This document shows, piece by piece, positions 8,705 to 28,493 of a DNA stretch of 64,000 nucleotides. Both the position numbers and the translations under genes were made by a program. Source of the stretch: Chelatococcus composti (lineage in GTDB: Bacteria; Pseudomonadota; Alphaproteobacteria; Rhizobiales; Beijerinckiaceae); assembly GCF_014201415.1 (NCBI RefSeq), contig NZ_JACHEH010000006.1, forward strand, positions 186,001 to 250,000, given 5' to 3'. The notes below the pieces were generated by a model. The model saw nothing but the letters and a program-made list of their open reading frames with translations. It was not told the DNA's origin and did no database searches. Numbering within the stretch: the stretch's first letter is position 1; each line of letters begins with the position of its first letter.

Positions 8705-9324
8705 GCGCGCCCCGCCGAGCGGCCCGCGCGACGCCCGAGACGGCGGACGCGCGGCTGCTCGAGATTGCTGCCGAGCACGTGCGCCGCCTGGGAGCGGCGC
8801 GGGTCACGGTGGTGGGCGTCGCCCAGGAGGCGGGCATGACGCACGCCAATGTCTACCGATACTTCCCCTCCAAGCGCGACCTGCTGGATGCGGTGGTGCA
8901 GGCGGCCCTGCGTCCGGTCGAGACCTTCCTCGCCGACGTGGCAAATGCACCGGACCCGGCGGACGACAAGCTGGAGCGTCTCATCCTCGCGCTCGCGCGT
9001 GACTACCGCGACCTGGCCGAGAACGACCCGCCGATCTTCGACCTCTTCGTCGCCGCGGCCGAGGCGAACCGCGGCGTGGCGCGGCGGCACCGGGGCCGGG
9101 TGCGCATGTTCGTCGGCCGGGTAGTGGACGAGGGGCTGGCGACCGGCACCTTCAACCCCAGGGACCGCGAGCAGGCGCTGACCTTCCTCACCGACATCCT
9201 CTTCCGGTTTACGCATCCGACCGCGGTCCGGCTTGACGCGGAGCGCCCCCGCGACATGCTGGAGGAGCGACTGGCGACGATCATCCGCATCGCGCTGCGG
9301 GCTCTCAAAGCCGGCTATGTATGA
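8701..9324 (+). CDS. TetR-family transcriptional regulator
   Basis: A protein of 207 residues. Residues about 17-63 form the TetR helix-turn-helix (RVTVVGVAQEAGMTHANVYRYFPSKRDLLDAV). The C-terminal part is an effector domain with the TetR_C-like stretch FTDILFRFTHP. The ATG overlaps the zapE stop by 4 bases. Ligand and targets are unknown; coupling to zapE suggests it may regulate its own operon or simply hitchhike. It is followed by a 302-base gap before mdh. Confidence 0.9.
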   Translation: MSAPRRAARATPETADARLLEIAAEHVRRLGAARVTVVGVAQEAGMTHANVYRYFPSKRDLLDAVVQAALRPVETFLADVANAPDPADDKLERLILALARDYRDLAENDPPIFDLFVAAAEANRGVARRHRGRVRMFVGRVVDEGLATGTFNPRDREQALTFLTDILFRFTHPTAVRLDAERPRDMLEERLATIIRIALRALKAGYV

Positions 9325-10592
<1,268 letters not shown>

Positions 10593-10599
10593 TCGAGGA

Positions 10600-10670
10600 G
10601 GCAGTCGGCTGCAGGCAGTCCGCGTAAGAGGTGCGACGATTGCCTGCCGCCGGCGGCACTGCCGATTGCC
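10600..10670 (+). other. Nested long hairpin in the mdh-sucC spacer
   Basis: Outer arms GGCAGTCGGC (10600-10609) and GCCGATTGCC (10661-10670) pair over 10 bp with one G-U. Inner arms GCAGGCAGTC (10611-10620) and GATTGCCTGC (10638-10647) pair over 10 bp, also with one G-U, around a 17-base loop. A 13-base GC-rich 3' bulge lies between. The G-U pairs form only in the transcript from the plus strand, which favours a role in RNA. It occupies nearly the whole 99-base spacer just upstream of the sucC ribosome binding site. Confidence 0.6.
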
Positions 10671-10691
10671 CCGCCAAGAAGGGACACACTC

Positions 10692-11888
<1,197 letters not shown>

Positions 11889-11891
11889 ACG

Positions 11892-12776
<885 letters not shown>

Positions 12777-12854
12777 CGGAGCGGCGATGCGCGGGCGAAG
12801 GCAACCTTTTGCTCACGTATCCGTCGTAACGTTCGGCTTTGCTTCGCCATTCAC

Positions 12855-12956
12855 GGGCCGCCTCCGGGCGGCCCTCCCACCATCCGCCGCCTAACCGGAG
12901 GCGGCGGATCAAGGAGCCGGGCAACCGGCTCTGTTCTCCATCGGGGTTCATCCCCG
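12855..12956 (+). other. Cluster of four hairpins upstream of sucA
   Basis: In the 204-base sucD-sucA gap four perfect hairpins follow each other: GGGCCGCC/GGCGGCCC (12855-12874), an 11-bp stem ATCCGCCGCCT/AGGCGGCGGAT with a 6-base loop (12882-12909), GAGCCGG/CCGGCTC with a GCAA loop (12914-12931), and CGGGG/CCCCG (12942-12956). None is followed by a T-run. The last ends 24 bases before the sucA ATG. This looks like a structured 5' leader of the sucAB-lpd message; a promoter could lie at 12790-12850. Confidence 0.55.
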
Positions 12957-12980
12957 TGGGTTCCGGCAGGACCAGGACCA

Positions 12981-15941
<2,961 letters not shown>

Positions 15942-15945
15942 TGCC

Positions 15946-15967
15946 GGGACGGCTCCCGAGCCGTCCC
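15946..15967. other. Perfect 10-bp hairpin in the sucA-sucB spacer
   Basis: GGGACGGCTC and GAGCCGTCCC face each other with only 2 bases between, 4 bases after the sucA stop, followed by TTGCCCC rather than a T-run. It may stabilise the upstream message end or cause partial termination inside the operon, tuning sucB relative to sucA. Confidence 0.55.
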
Positions 15968-16013
15968 TTGCCCCCTCAACCCGGCCGCGTGGCCTAGAAG
16001 CGAAACGAAGATC

Positions 16014-17237
<1,224 letters not shown>

Positions 17238-17289
17238 TCCGCCCCCCGGCCAGCACGCCGGACCTCTTCCCGCTCGCTCGGGACGCATG

Positions 17290-17313
17290 GACGGCCGGGG
17301 CACCCCGGCCGTC
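17290..17313. other. Perfect 11-bp hairpin in the sucB-lpd spacer
   Basis: GACGGCCGGGG and CCCCGGCCGTC are separated by two bases, 23 bases before the lpd ATG. This is one of the strongest hairpins in the window. No T-run follows. Its closeness to the lpd ribosome binding site (ACGGAG) suggests an effect on lpd translation or message decay. Confidence 0.6.
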
Positions 17314-17336
17314 ACGTCTCAAACGGAGCTCGCCCC

Positions 17337-18737
17337 ATGTCCTACGACACGATCGTCATCGGCACCGGCCCTGGTGGCTACGTCTGTGCCATCCGCGCCG
17401 CCCAGCTCGGCCAGAAGGTCGCCGTGGTGGAGAAGCGCAAGACGCACGGCGGCACCTGCCTCAACGTCGGCTGCATCCCCTCCAAGGCCCTGCTCCATGC
17501 CTCGCATCGTTTCGAGGAGGCGGCGCACGCCTTCGCCGACATGGGCATCGGCGTGTCGACGCCGACGCTCGACCTCGCGAGGATGCACGCCTTCAAGCAG
17601 GAGGGCATCGATGGCAACACCAAGGGCGTCGAGTTCCTGCTGAAGAAGAACAAGATCGACGCCTTCCACGGCACGGGCCGCATCGCCGCGCCCGGCAAGG
17701 TGGAGGTGACGGCCGAGGACGGCTCGGTGAAGACGCTCGAGGCGAAGAACATTGTCATCGCCACGGGCTCTGACGTCGCCCAGCTTCCGGGCGTGACGAT
17801 CGACGAGAAGGTCGTCGTCTCCTCCACGGGCGCGCTGTCGCTCGAAAAGGTTCCCGGCAAGCTCGTCGTCGTGGGTGCCGGCGTCATCGGCCTCGAGCTC
17901 GGCTCGGTGTGGCGCCGCCTCGGCGCCGAGGTGACGGTGGTCGAGTTCCTCGACCGCATCCTGCCCGGCATGGACGGCGAGGTGGCCAAGAACTTCCAGC
18001 GCATCCTCTCCAAGCAGGGCTTCACCTTCAAGCTCGGCAGCAAGGTGACCAAGGTCGAGACCGGCAATGGCGGGGCCAAGGTCACGGTGGAGCCGGCAGC
18101 CGGCGGTGACGCCGAGGTGGTCGACGCCGACATCGTGCTCGTGGCCATCGGCCGCGTGCCCTACACCAAGGACCTGGGCCTCGAGGGGCTCGGCATCGAG
18201 ACCGACAAGCGCGGCCGCATCGTGGTCGACGCCCATTTCCAGACGAAGGTGCCGGGCATCTACGCCATCGGCGACGTGATCGCCGGCCCCATGCTCGCCC
18301 ACAAGGCCGAGGACGAGGGCGTGGCCGTGGCCGAGATCCTCGCCGGCAAGGCGGGGCACGTGAACTACGACGTCATTCCGGGCGTCGTCTACACCTTCCC
18401 GGAGGTGGCCGCCGTCGGCAAGACGGAGGAGGAGCTGAAGGAGGCCGGCGTCGCCTACACGGTCGGCAAGTTCCCCTTCACCGCCAATGGCCGCGCCAAG
18501 GTGAACCGGGAGACGGACGGCTTTGTGAAGGTGCTCGCCGACGCGGCGACCGACAAGGTGCTCGGCGTGCACATCATCGGCCCGGAAGCCGGCGAGATGA
18601 TCCACGAGGCGGCCGTGCTGATGGAGTTCCGCGGCTCGTCCGAGGATCTCGCCCGCACCTGCCACGCCCACCCCACCCGCTCGGAAGCGGTGAAGGAAGC
18701 CGCCATGGCCGTGGAGAAGCGCGCGATCCACATGTGA
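17337..18737 (+). CDS. lpd: Dihydrolipoyl dehydrogenase (E3)
   Basis: A protein of 466 residues. It has the FAD motif [20 protein letters not shown], the redox-active disulfide [17 protein letters not shown], the NAD fold [20 protein letters not shown], and the dimer-interface catalytic His in [10 protein letters not shown]. It reoxidises the lipoyl groups of SucB with NAD. As the last gene of the sucAB block it is probably dedicated to the 2-oxoglutarate complex, although it could serve other complexes. A GC hairpin follows the stop. Confidence 0.98.
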   Translation: MSYDTIVIGTGPGGYVCAIRAAQLGQKVAVVEKRKTHGGTCLNVGCIPSKALLHASHRFEEAAHAFADMGIGVSTPTLDLARMHAFKQEGIDGNTKGVEFLLKKNKIDAFHGTGRIAAPGKVEVTAEDGSVKTLEAKNIVIATGSDVAQLPGVTIDEKVVVSSTGALSLEKVPGKLVVVGAGVIGLELGSVWRRLGAEVTVVEFLDRILPGMDGEVAKNFQRILSKQGFTFKLGSKVTKVETGNGGAKVTVEPAAGGDAEVVDADIVLVAIGRVPYTKDLGLEGLGIETDKRGRIVVDAHFQTKVPGIYAIGDVIAGPMLAHKAEDEGVAVAEILAGKAGHVNYDVIPGVVYTFPEVAAVGKTEEELKEAGVAYTVGKFPFTANGRAKVNRETDGFVKVLADAATDKVLGVHIIGPEAGEMIHEAAVLMEFRGSSEDLARTCHAHPTRSEAVKEAAMAVEKRAIHM

Positions 18738-18767
18738 TCGCCTGCCGATCGCCATGCATTCGCACGG

Positions 18768-18788
18768 GCCCGGGGCATCGCCCCGGGC
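18768..18788. terminator. Terminator-like hairpin between convergent lpd and xerC
   Basis: GCCCGGGGC and GCCCCGGGC form a 9-bp stem with an ATC loop, 30 bases after the lpd stop and 18 before the xerC stop. The following bases (TTCGTCGTCT) are only weakly T-rich, so termination is plausible but not certain. Confidence 0.5.
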
Positions 18789-18805
18789 TTCGTCGTCTCG
18801 GGCGT

Positions 18806-19738
18806 TCACGCCCGCGGATGCGCCGCTTCGTAGGCGGCCAGAAGCCGGGCGGCGTCGACCTTGGTGTAGACCTGCGTCGTCGACAGCGAGGCGTGGCCGA
18901 GCAGCTCCTGGATGGCGCGCAGATCCCCCCCGCGGCCGAGCAGGTGGCTGGCGAAGGAATGGCGCAGCGCGTGGGGCGTCGCGCTCGCCGGCAGGCCGAG
19001 GGCGCCACGCAGACGCTCCATGGCGAGCTGGATGATGCGCGGCGACAGGGGGCCGCCGCGGGCACCGACGAAGAGCGGCCCGTCCGGCACGAGCGGATAG
19101 GGGCAGGCGGAGACGTAATCCGCCACCGCCCGCGCCACCTGCGGCAGCACCGGCACCTCGCGCATCTTGCCGCCCTTGCCGGTCACAGTGATGCTGCCCG
19201 CCTCGAGGGCCTTGACGTCCCCTCCCCTGAGGCCGAGCGCCTCCGAGATGCGCAGGCCACAACCGTAGAGCAGCGCCATCACGGCTGCATCGCGCGCCAG
19301 GATCCAGCCCTCGCGTGCCTCACCGGCGCGGCTGTCGGCATCCACCACGGCGCGGGCCGCCTCGGCCGTCAGCGGGCGCGGCAGGCCCTTCGATACCTTC
19401 GGTGCGCGCATGGCAACAAAGGCCGACGCCGTGCCGAGGCCGGCGCGTTCGAGATGCCGGGCGAAGGAGCGCAGCGCCGCCAGCTGGCGCATCAGCGAGC
19501 GCCCGGTGACCCCCGCCGCGCGGCGCGAGGCGAGGAAGGCGCGCAGGTCCATCGGCTTCAGCCGCGCGATGGCGGCGAGCGTCGGCGGGCCGCCGAGGTG
19601 GTCCGTGAGGAAGGCGAAGAACTGGCGCGCGTCGCGGCCATAGGCCTCCAGCGTCTTGGGCGACAGGCGGCGCTCACCGGCAAGGTGGGCGAGCCACCCC
19701 TGGAAGGCGCGGAAGGTGTCATCAGGCAGATCGATCAT
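18806..19738 (-). CDS. xerC: Tyrosine recombinase XerC
   Basis: A protein of 310 residues, the normal XerC/D size. The N-terminal SAM-like core-binding domain (FRAFQGWLAHLAGERRLSPKTLEAYGRD) precedes the catalytic domain with Arg in YGCGLRISEALGL, Lys in TGKGGKMREVP, His-x-x-Arg in ATPHALRHSFASHLL, His in LLGHASLSTTQ and the nucleophile Tyr in VYTKV. It resolves chromosome dimers at dif together with XerD. Its place between lpd and priA is housekeeping synteny in Hyphomicrobiales, so it is not an integrase of a mobile element. The start ATG at 19738 begins MIDLPDDTF. Confidence 0.9.
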   Translation of the reverse strand: MIDLPDDTFRAFQGWLAHLAGERRLSPKTLEAYGRDARQFFAFLTDHLGGPPTLAAIARLKPMDLRAFLASRRAAGVTGRSLMRQLAALRSFARHLERAGLGTASAFVAMRAPKVSKGLPRPLTAEAARAVVDADSRAGEAREGWILARDAAVMALLYGCGLRISEALGLRGGDVKALEAGSITVTGKGGKMREVPVLPQVARAVADYVSACPYPLVPDGPLFVGARGGPLSPRIIQLAMERLRGALGLPASATPHALRHSFASHLLGRGGDLRAIQELLGHASLSTTQVYTKVDAARLLAAYEAAHPRA

Positions 19739-19798
19739 GAGGGCAAGGATTCCACCCGCCACCCTAACGGCGCGTGAACAGGCAGGCGAATCGGTGTT

Positions 19799-22015
19799 AT
19801 GCCAGAGCGCATGGACATGCCCTCCGAAAACGGCGCGAGCGAAGCGCGGCAGGCGGCGAGCCGCATCGCCGATGTCGTCGTGCCCGTGGCGCTCGACAAG
19901 GCCTATTCCTACGCCGTGCCGGCCGGCACGGCGCTGGCGGAGGGTGACGTCGTCGTGGTGCCGCTTGGGCCGCGCCAGACCGTCGGCGTCGTCTGGGCCG
20001 TGCGCGAGGGCTCCGCCGCCAATCTGAAGAGCGTCCTCGGGCGGGTGGACGTGCCGCCCATGGGCGAGGACCTGCGCCGGCTCATCGACTGGATCGCCTG
20101 GTACACGCTCGCCCCCCTCGGGCTCGCCATGCGTCTTGCCCTGCGTATTCCCGGCGAGGACAAGGCCGAGCAGGTGCGCGTGGGCGTGCGCCTCTCTGGC
20201 GAGCCGCCCGAGCGCCTGACCGCGGCGCGCCTCCGGGTCATCGCGGCGGCCGAAGGCGGGCTGGTCTACACGAAGGCGGACCTCGCCGAGCGTGCGGGCG
20301 TGAGCCTTGCCGTGATCAACGGCCTCGTCGACGCCGGTACGCTCGAGACAGTCGCCCTGCCGCCGGAGCCGGTAGCGGGTCTGCCGGATCCAGACCATGC
20401 GCCGGCGGAGCTGTCGCCGGACCAGGAGCGGGCCGCGGCCGTCCTGCGCAGCGCCGTCGCCGAGCGCCGCTTCTCCGTCACGCTCGTCGAGGGCGTCACC
20501 GGCTCGGGCAAGACGGAAGTTTATTTCGAGGCCGTGGCGGAGGCCCTGCGGCAGGGCCGGCAGGCGCTGATCCTCATGCCCGAGATCGCGCTCACGGCGC
20601 AGTTCCTCGGCCGCTTCGCCGCCCGCTTCGGCACCGCGCCGGCCGAATGGCACTCGGGCATTTCCGGCCGCCGGCGCGAGCGCCTGCACCGGGCCGTGGC
20701 GGCCGGGGAGGTGAAGGTGGTCGCGGGGGCGCGCTCGGCCCTCTTCCTGCCCTTCCGCGACCTCGGCCTCATCGTCGTCGACGAGGAGCACGAGCAGGCC
20801 TACAAGCAGGAGGAAGGAGCGCTCTATCACGCCCGCGACATGGCCATCGTGCGGGCGCGCATCGACAAGGCGCCCATCGTCCTCGCCTCCGCTACCCCGT
20901 CAGTCGAGACGCGCGTCAACGCGGCGCGCGGGCGCTATCGCCACCTCGTCCTGCCCGAGCGCTTCGGGGGCCGCACCCTGCCTGCCATGCGGGCCATCGA
21001 CATGCGCCGGCACGCGCCCGAGCGCGGCCGCTGGCTGTCGCCCCCCCTGCTCGCCGCCATGCGGGAGACGCGCGCGGCAGGCGAGCAGAGCCTGCTCTTC
21101 CTCAACAGGCGCGGCTATGCGCCCCTCACGCTCTGCCGCAGCTGCGGCCACCGCTTCCAGTGCCCCAACTGCTCGGCCTGGCTGGTGGAGCACCGTTTTC
21201 GCCGCGCCCTCGTCTGCCACCATTGCGGCCATGTGGAGCGGCGGCCGGACAACTGCCCGGAATGCGGCACGGTCGATGCGCTCGCCGCCTGCGGGCCCGG
21301 TGTCGAGCGCCTGGCCGAGGAGGTGGTCGAGCACTTCCCCGACGCCCGCGTCATCACCCTGTCCAGCGACTTTCCCGGCGGCGTGGAGCGCCTGCGCCGG
21401 GAGCTCGCGGCGATCGCCGCGGGCGAGGCGGATATCATCATCGGCACCCAGCTCGTCGCCAAGGGCCACAACTTCCCGCTGCTGACGCTCGTGGGCGTCG
21501 TCGATGCCGATGTGGGGCTGGCGAGCGGCGACCCGCGCGCCTCCGAGCGCACGTTCCAGCTGCTCCAGCAGGTGACAGGCCGCGCCGGACGCGGCGAGCG
21601 GCCGGGGCGGGCGCTGCTGCAGACCTACCAGCCCGACCATCCCGTGATGCGGGCGCTCCTGTCCGGCGATGCCACAGCCTTCTACGCCGAGGAGGAGGCC
21701 GTGCGCGAGGCCGCCGGCCTGCCGCCCTTCGGGCGCCTCGCCGCCATCATCGTCTCGGCCCCGGATCGTGGCGAGGCCGAGGCGCATGCGCGCGCCCTCG
21801 CCCGCGCCGCCGAGCCGCCGGCGGGCATCGACGTGCTCGGTCCGGCGGAGGCGCCGCTCGCCCTCATCCGCGGCCGCTACCGCTTCCGCCTCCTCGTCAG
21901 GGCGACGCGCGACAGCGACCTGCAGGGCTACCTGCGGGCCTGGCTCGCACGGACGCCGAAGCCGCCGCAGCGAATCCGCGTGACGGTGGATGTCGACCCC
22001 ATGAGCTTCATGTAA
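19799..22015 (+). CDS. priA: Primosomal protein N' (replication restart helicase PriA)
   Basis: A protein of 738 residues. The N-terminal DNA 3'-end binding domain (DVVVPVALDKAYSYAVPAG) is followed by a winged helix, the helicase core with Walker A GVTGSGKTEVYFE and Walker B VDEEHEQAYKQEE, and the zinc-binding insert with eight Cys (CRSCGHRFQCPNC and CHHCGHVERRPDNCPECG). It reloads the replisome at stalled forks. The start ATG at 19799 or a second ATG at 19811 are both possible. It is divergent from xerC with a 60-base gap. Confidence 0.97.
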   Translation: MPERMDMPSENGASEARQAASRIADVVVPVALDKAYSYAVPAGTALAEGDVVVVPLGPRQTVGVVWAVREGSAANLKSVLGRVDVPPMGEDLRRLIDWIAWYTLAPLGLAMRLALRIPGEDKAEQVRVGVRLSGEPPERLTAARLRVIAAAEGGLVYTKADLAERAGVSLAVINGLVDAGTLETVALPPEPVAGLPDPDHAPAELSPDQERAAAVLRSAVAERRFSVTLVEGVTGSGKTEVYFEAVAEALRQGRQALILMPEIALTAQFLGRFAARFGTAPAEWHSGISGRRRERLHRAVAAGEVKVVAGARSALFLPFRDLGLIVVDEEHEQAYKQEEGALYHARDMAIVRARIDKAPIVLASATPSVETRVNAARGRYRHLVLPERFGGRTLPAMRAIDMRRHAPERGRWLSPPLLAAMRETRAAGEQSLLFLNRRGYAPLTLCRSCGHRFQCPNCSAWLVEHRFRRALVCHHCGHVERRPDNCPECGTVDALAACGPGVERLAEEVVEHFPDARVITLSSDFPGGVERLRRELAAIAAGEADIIIGTQLVAKGHNFPLLTLVGVVDADVGLASGDPRASERTFQLLQQVTGRAGRGERPGRALLQTYQPDHPVMRALLSGDATAFYAEEEAVREAAGLPPFGRLAAIIVSAPDRGEAEAHARALARAAEPPAGIDVLGPAEAPLALIRGRYRFRLLVRATRDSDLQGYLRAWLARTPKPPQRIRVTVDVDPMSFM

Positions 22016-22044
22016 GGGGCCGGGCGCAGCCCGCGCCTCCTTGT

Positions 22045-22965
22045 TCACCGCTCCTCGGCGGCGAGCGCCACCGCGATCTGCGCTGCAAGCACTGCGTTGT
22101 TCTCGACGAGCGCGATGTTGGCCCTGAGGCTGCGGCCGGCCGTGGCCTCCACGACGCGCGGCAGCAGGAAGGGCGTCACGTCCTTGCCGGTGATGCCCGC
22201 CGCGGCGGCCTCGAGGAGGGCCGATTCGATCACCGGCGCGATCTCGGCGGCGGGAATCTCGGCCTCGGCCGGGATGGGGTTGGCGACGAGCACCCCGGAA
22301 TTGAGGCCGAGCGCGCGATGGGCGCGGATGAAGGTGGCGATCTGTGCCGCCGTGTCGAGCCGCGCGGGGGCGCGAAGGCCGCTGTCGCGGGAGTAGAAGG
22401 CGGGGAAGGTGTCCGTGCCGACCGCAACCACCGGCACGCCGAGCGTCTCCAGCATCTCCAGCGTCAGGGCGAGGTCGAGGATGGCCTTGGCTCCCGCCGA
22501 GACGACGGCGACGGGTGTGCGAGACAGCTCCGTCAGGTCGGCAGAAATGTCGAAGGACGTGGCCGCGCCGCGGTGGACGCCACCGATGCCGCCGGTGGCG
22601 AAGACGGCGATGCCCGCCATGGCGGCGAGGCGCATGGTGGCGGCGACGGTCGTGGCCGCATCGCGCCCGGTGGTGAGAGCGAGCGCCACCTCGCGCGTGC
22701 TCGCCTTCATCACGCCGGGTGCGGTGGCGAGCCTCTCGAGGCCGGCCTCGTCGAGGCCGATGCGGATGCGTCCGTCAAGGATGGCGATGGTCGCCGGCAC
22801 CGCGCCGCCCTCGCGCACGATGGCCTCGACCCGGCGCGCCGTCTCGAGATTGGCGGGATAGGCCATGCCGTGGGCGATGATGGTGGATTCGAGGGCGACC
22901 ACGGGCCGTCGGGCCGCGAGCGCGTCGGCCACCTCGGGCGACAGGATGGGAGTGACGTCGGTCAT
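22045..22965 (-). CDS. psuG: Pseudouridine-5'-phosphate glycosidase
   Basis: A protein of 306 residues. It shows the family signatures VVALESTIIAHGMAYPAN, GVMKASTREVALAL (with the catalytic Lys), FATGGIGGVHRG, and NSGVLVANPIPAEAEI. The enzyme splits pseudouridine 5'-phosphate to uracil and ribose 5-phosphate. The usual partner kinase PsuK is not adjacent, so the phosphorylated substrate must come from elsewhere. The ATG at 22965 is preceded by GGAGGAGACC; an in-frame extension to 23028 is unlikely. It sits between priA and atpH. Confidence 0.93.
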   Translation of the reverse strand: MTDVTPILSPEVADALAARRPVVALESTIIAHGMAYPANLETARRVEAIVREGGAVPATIAILDGRIRIGLDEAGLERLATAPGVMKASTREVALALTTGRDAATTVAATMRLAAMAGIAVFATGGIGGVHRGAATSFDISADLTELSRTPVAVVSAGAKAILDLALTLEMLETLGVPVVAVGTDTFPAFYSRDSGLRAPARLDTAAQIATFIRAHRALGLNSGVLVANPIPAEAEIPAAEIAPVIESALLEAAAAGITGKDVTPFLLPRVVEATAGRSLRANIALVENNAVLAAQIAVALAAEER

Positions 22966-23445
22966 CGCTCGGTCTCCTCCTCGGCACAGCCTCATCATGC
23001 CCGCTGATGGCCGCTGCCGCCACATCATCGCGTCGCTGGCCGGGCCCCCGGCGGCGGAGGCGCATCGCCGCAGGCCGGTCTGCCCGGCATCGCACGCCGG
23101 GAGGCCGGCACGGCCGGCGAAGGGCCCGAAAAGCGCCCATCGGGACTGGACTTGGGGTGAAATGCCGCAACATGCCCATCTAGGGAGCCGCTCTCACCCC
23201 TTCTTCCGGCGCTGCGCCCGCCCTGCGGAGCGTGGGACACGGCTGTGGGGAAGTGGCCTTTGTGGCAACGCGAAGGCGCAAGCGGCGCCTGCGATGTTGC
23301 GCGCGCACGATCCTTATGTTAGGGCACCGGCGCCTTCCGGGCAGATTGTGTCTGTCCTCGCCATTCCCTGTCCCGCGCGAAGGATCAGGCGCCGCCGAGG
23401 CGATCGGTGACGACCGTAGGTTCTTGAGAGCAAGAGAGAAGCCCT
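22966..23445. promoter_or_regulatory. Intergenic region between psuG and atpH
   Basis: No gene was recognised in these 480 bases. Short possible reading frames on both strands look like random GC-rich sequence. The right half must contain the atp operon promoter; a weak TGCGAT-N17-TATGTT pair occurs around 23,283-23,320. The psuG promoter is expected in the left part. No riboswitch or repeat array was seen. Confidence 0.4.
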
Positions 23446-25535
<2,090 letters not shown>

Positions 25536-25591
25536 GAGGCGTCCGCTTGAGCCGCACCTGCCATCGCAGCAACGGGAAATAGGCGCTCGTC

Positions 25592-26473
25592 ATGCCGAGC
25601 TTGAAGGATCTGCGCAACCGCATCGCCTCGGTGAAGGCGACGCAGAAGATCACCAAGGCCATGCAGATGGTGGCCGCGGCCAAGCTGCGCCGTGCCCAGA
25701 CGGCGGTCGAGGCGGCGCGCCCCTATGCCGAGCGCATGGAGGCGGTGCTGGCCAACCTCGCCTCGCGCATGACGGTGAAGGAAGGCGCCCCGCGCCTTCT
25801 CGCCGGCACGGGCCGTGACCAGACGCATCTTCTCATCGTCTGCACGGCCGAGCGTGGCCTGTGCGGCGCCTTCAACAGCTCCATCGCGCGTCTCGCCCGC
25901 GACCGGGCGACCGCGCTGATGGCGCAGGGCAAGACGGTGAAGATCCTGTGCGTCGGCAAGAAGGGCTATGACGCCCTGCGCCGGCAGTTCAAGGATCAGA
26001 TCGTCGACCTCATCGAGCTGCGCTCGGTGCGCCAGATCGGCTTCGAGAACGCCGACGCTGTGGGCCGCAAGGTCCTGCAGATGTTCGACGCCGGCGAGTT
26101 CGACGTGGCCACGCTGTTTTACAGCAAGTTCAAGTCCGTGATCTCGCAGGTGCCGACGGCGCAGCAGATCATCCCGGCCCAGTTCGACGGCGAGGCGAAG
26201 GAGGCCGCCGGCCTCGACGCCGTCTACGACTACGAGCCGGGCGAGGAGGAGATCCTCGCGGCACTCCTGCCGCGCAACGTCTCGGTGCAGATCTTCCGGG
26301 CACTGCTCGAGAACGGCGCCTCCGAGCAGGGCGCGCGCATGACCGCTATGGACAACGCGACGCGCAATGCCGGCGAAATGATCAGGAAGCAGACGCTGAC
26401 CTACAACCGGACGCGTCAGGCGATGATCACCAAGGAACTCATCGAAATCATCTCGGGCGCCGAGGCTCTTTGA
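25592..26473 (+). CDS. atpG: ATP synthase F1 subunit gamma
   Basis: A protein of 293 residues. The long N-terminal helix [31 protein letters not shown] is split here only for reading; its [15 protein letters not shown] core and the C-terminal helix with [13 protein letters not shown] and [18 protein letters not shown] are the two halves of the gamma coiled-coil shaft. The middle part has [14 protein letters not shown]. It rotates inside the hexamer. Position between atpA and atpD is canonical. Confidence 0.97.
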   Translation: MPSLKDLRNRIASVKATQKITKAMQMVAAAKLRRAQTAVEAARPYAERMEAVLANLASRMTVKEGAPRLLAGTGRDQTHLLIVCTAERGLCGAFNSSIARLARDRATALMAQGKTVKILCVGKKGYDALRRQFKDQIVDLIELRSVRQIGFENADAVGRKVLQMFDAGEFDVATLFYSKFKSVISQVPTAQQIIPAQFDGEAKEAAGLDAVYDYEPGEEEILAALLPRNVSVQIFRALLENGASEQGARMTAMDNATRNAGEMIRKQTLTYNRTRQAMITKELIEIISGAEAL

Positions 26474-26505
26474 GGCCCCGCTCTGATCGGACCGTGAGGG
26501 TTTAG

Positions 26506-27960
<1,455 letters not shown>

Positions 27961-28041
27961 GCGGCGAGCGCCGGCCGCGGCTCCCGCCCCGGCCGGCCCG
28001 ATGCCCACGCCCGGGAATTCCGGTTTCGGAGACAGATCGAC

Positions 28042-28443
28042 ATGGCCACCTTTACGTTCGAGCTCGTCTCGCCCGAGCGGCTTCTCTTCTCCGGCGAGGT
28101 CGAGAGCGTTGTCGTGCCCTCGAGCGAGGGTGAGATGACGGTCATGGCTGGCCACTCGCCGGTGATGGCGGTGCTGAAGCCCGGCGTCGTCGCCGTCAGC
28201 GAGGGCAAAGGCGCCGTGCGTCGCCTCTTCGTGCGCGGCGGCTTCGCCGATGTCGGCCCGGCAGGCCTCACCATCCTCGCCGAGCAGGCGCTGCCGCTGG
28301 AGGAGCTGGACGCCGAGATGCTGGCCCAGCACATCCGTGACGCCGAGGAGGACGTGGCCGACGCCAGGACCGACGAGGCCCGGCAGGCCGCGGCCGAGCG
28401 GCTTGCCCAGCTCAACGAGCTGCGCAGCGCGCTGGTGCACTGA
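28042..28443 (+). CDS. atpC: ATP synthase F1 subunit epsilon
   Basis: A protein of 133 residues. The N-terminal beta-sandwich is visible as [29 protein letters not shown] (read as [18 protein letters not shown]) with [17 protein letters not shown], and a C-terminal helical hairpin ([24 protein letters not shown]) that in this family can inhibit rotation. It is the last gene of the operon; a terminator follows 21 bases after the stop. Confidence 0.96.
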   Translation: MATFTFELVSPERLLFSGEVESVVVPSSEGEMTVMAGHSPVMAVLKPGVVAVSEGKGAVRRLFVRGGFADVGPAGLTILAEQALPLEELDAEMLAQHIRDAEEDVADARTDEARQAAAERLAQLNELRSALVH

Positions 28444-28464
28444 GCAAGCTGCCAGTCCTTTCGG

Positions 28465-28490
28465 AAGGCCGCCTCCGGGCGGCCTTTTTT
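28465..28490. terminator. Rho-independent terminator of the atp operon
   Basis: AAGGCCGCC and GGCGGCCTT form a 9-bp stem with a TCCG loop, followed directly by a run of T. It lies 21 bases after atpC and 3 bases before the stop of the convergent acyl-CoA synthetase gene. Confidence 0.9.
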
Positions 28491-28493
28491 GTT

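Noticed and set aside
12855-12909. Rho-independent terminators between sucD and sucA
   Set aside because: The stems are strong but no T-run follows any of them.
18806-19738. Tyrosine recombinase as a sign of an integrated element
   Set aside because: It has XerC length and motifs and housekeeping neighbours (lpd, priA); no attachment repeats or phage genes are near.
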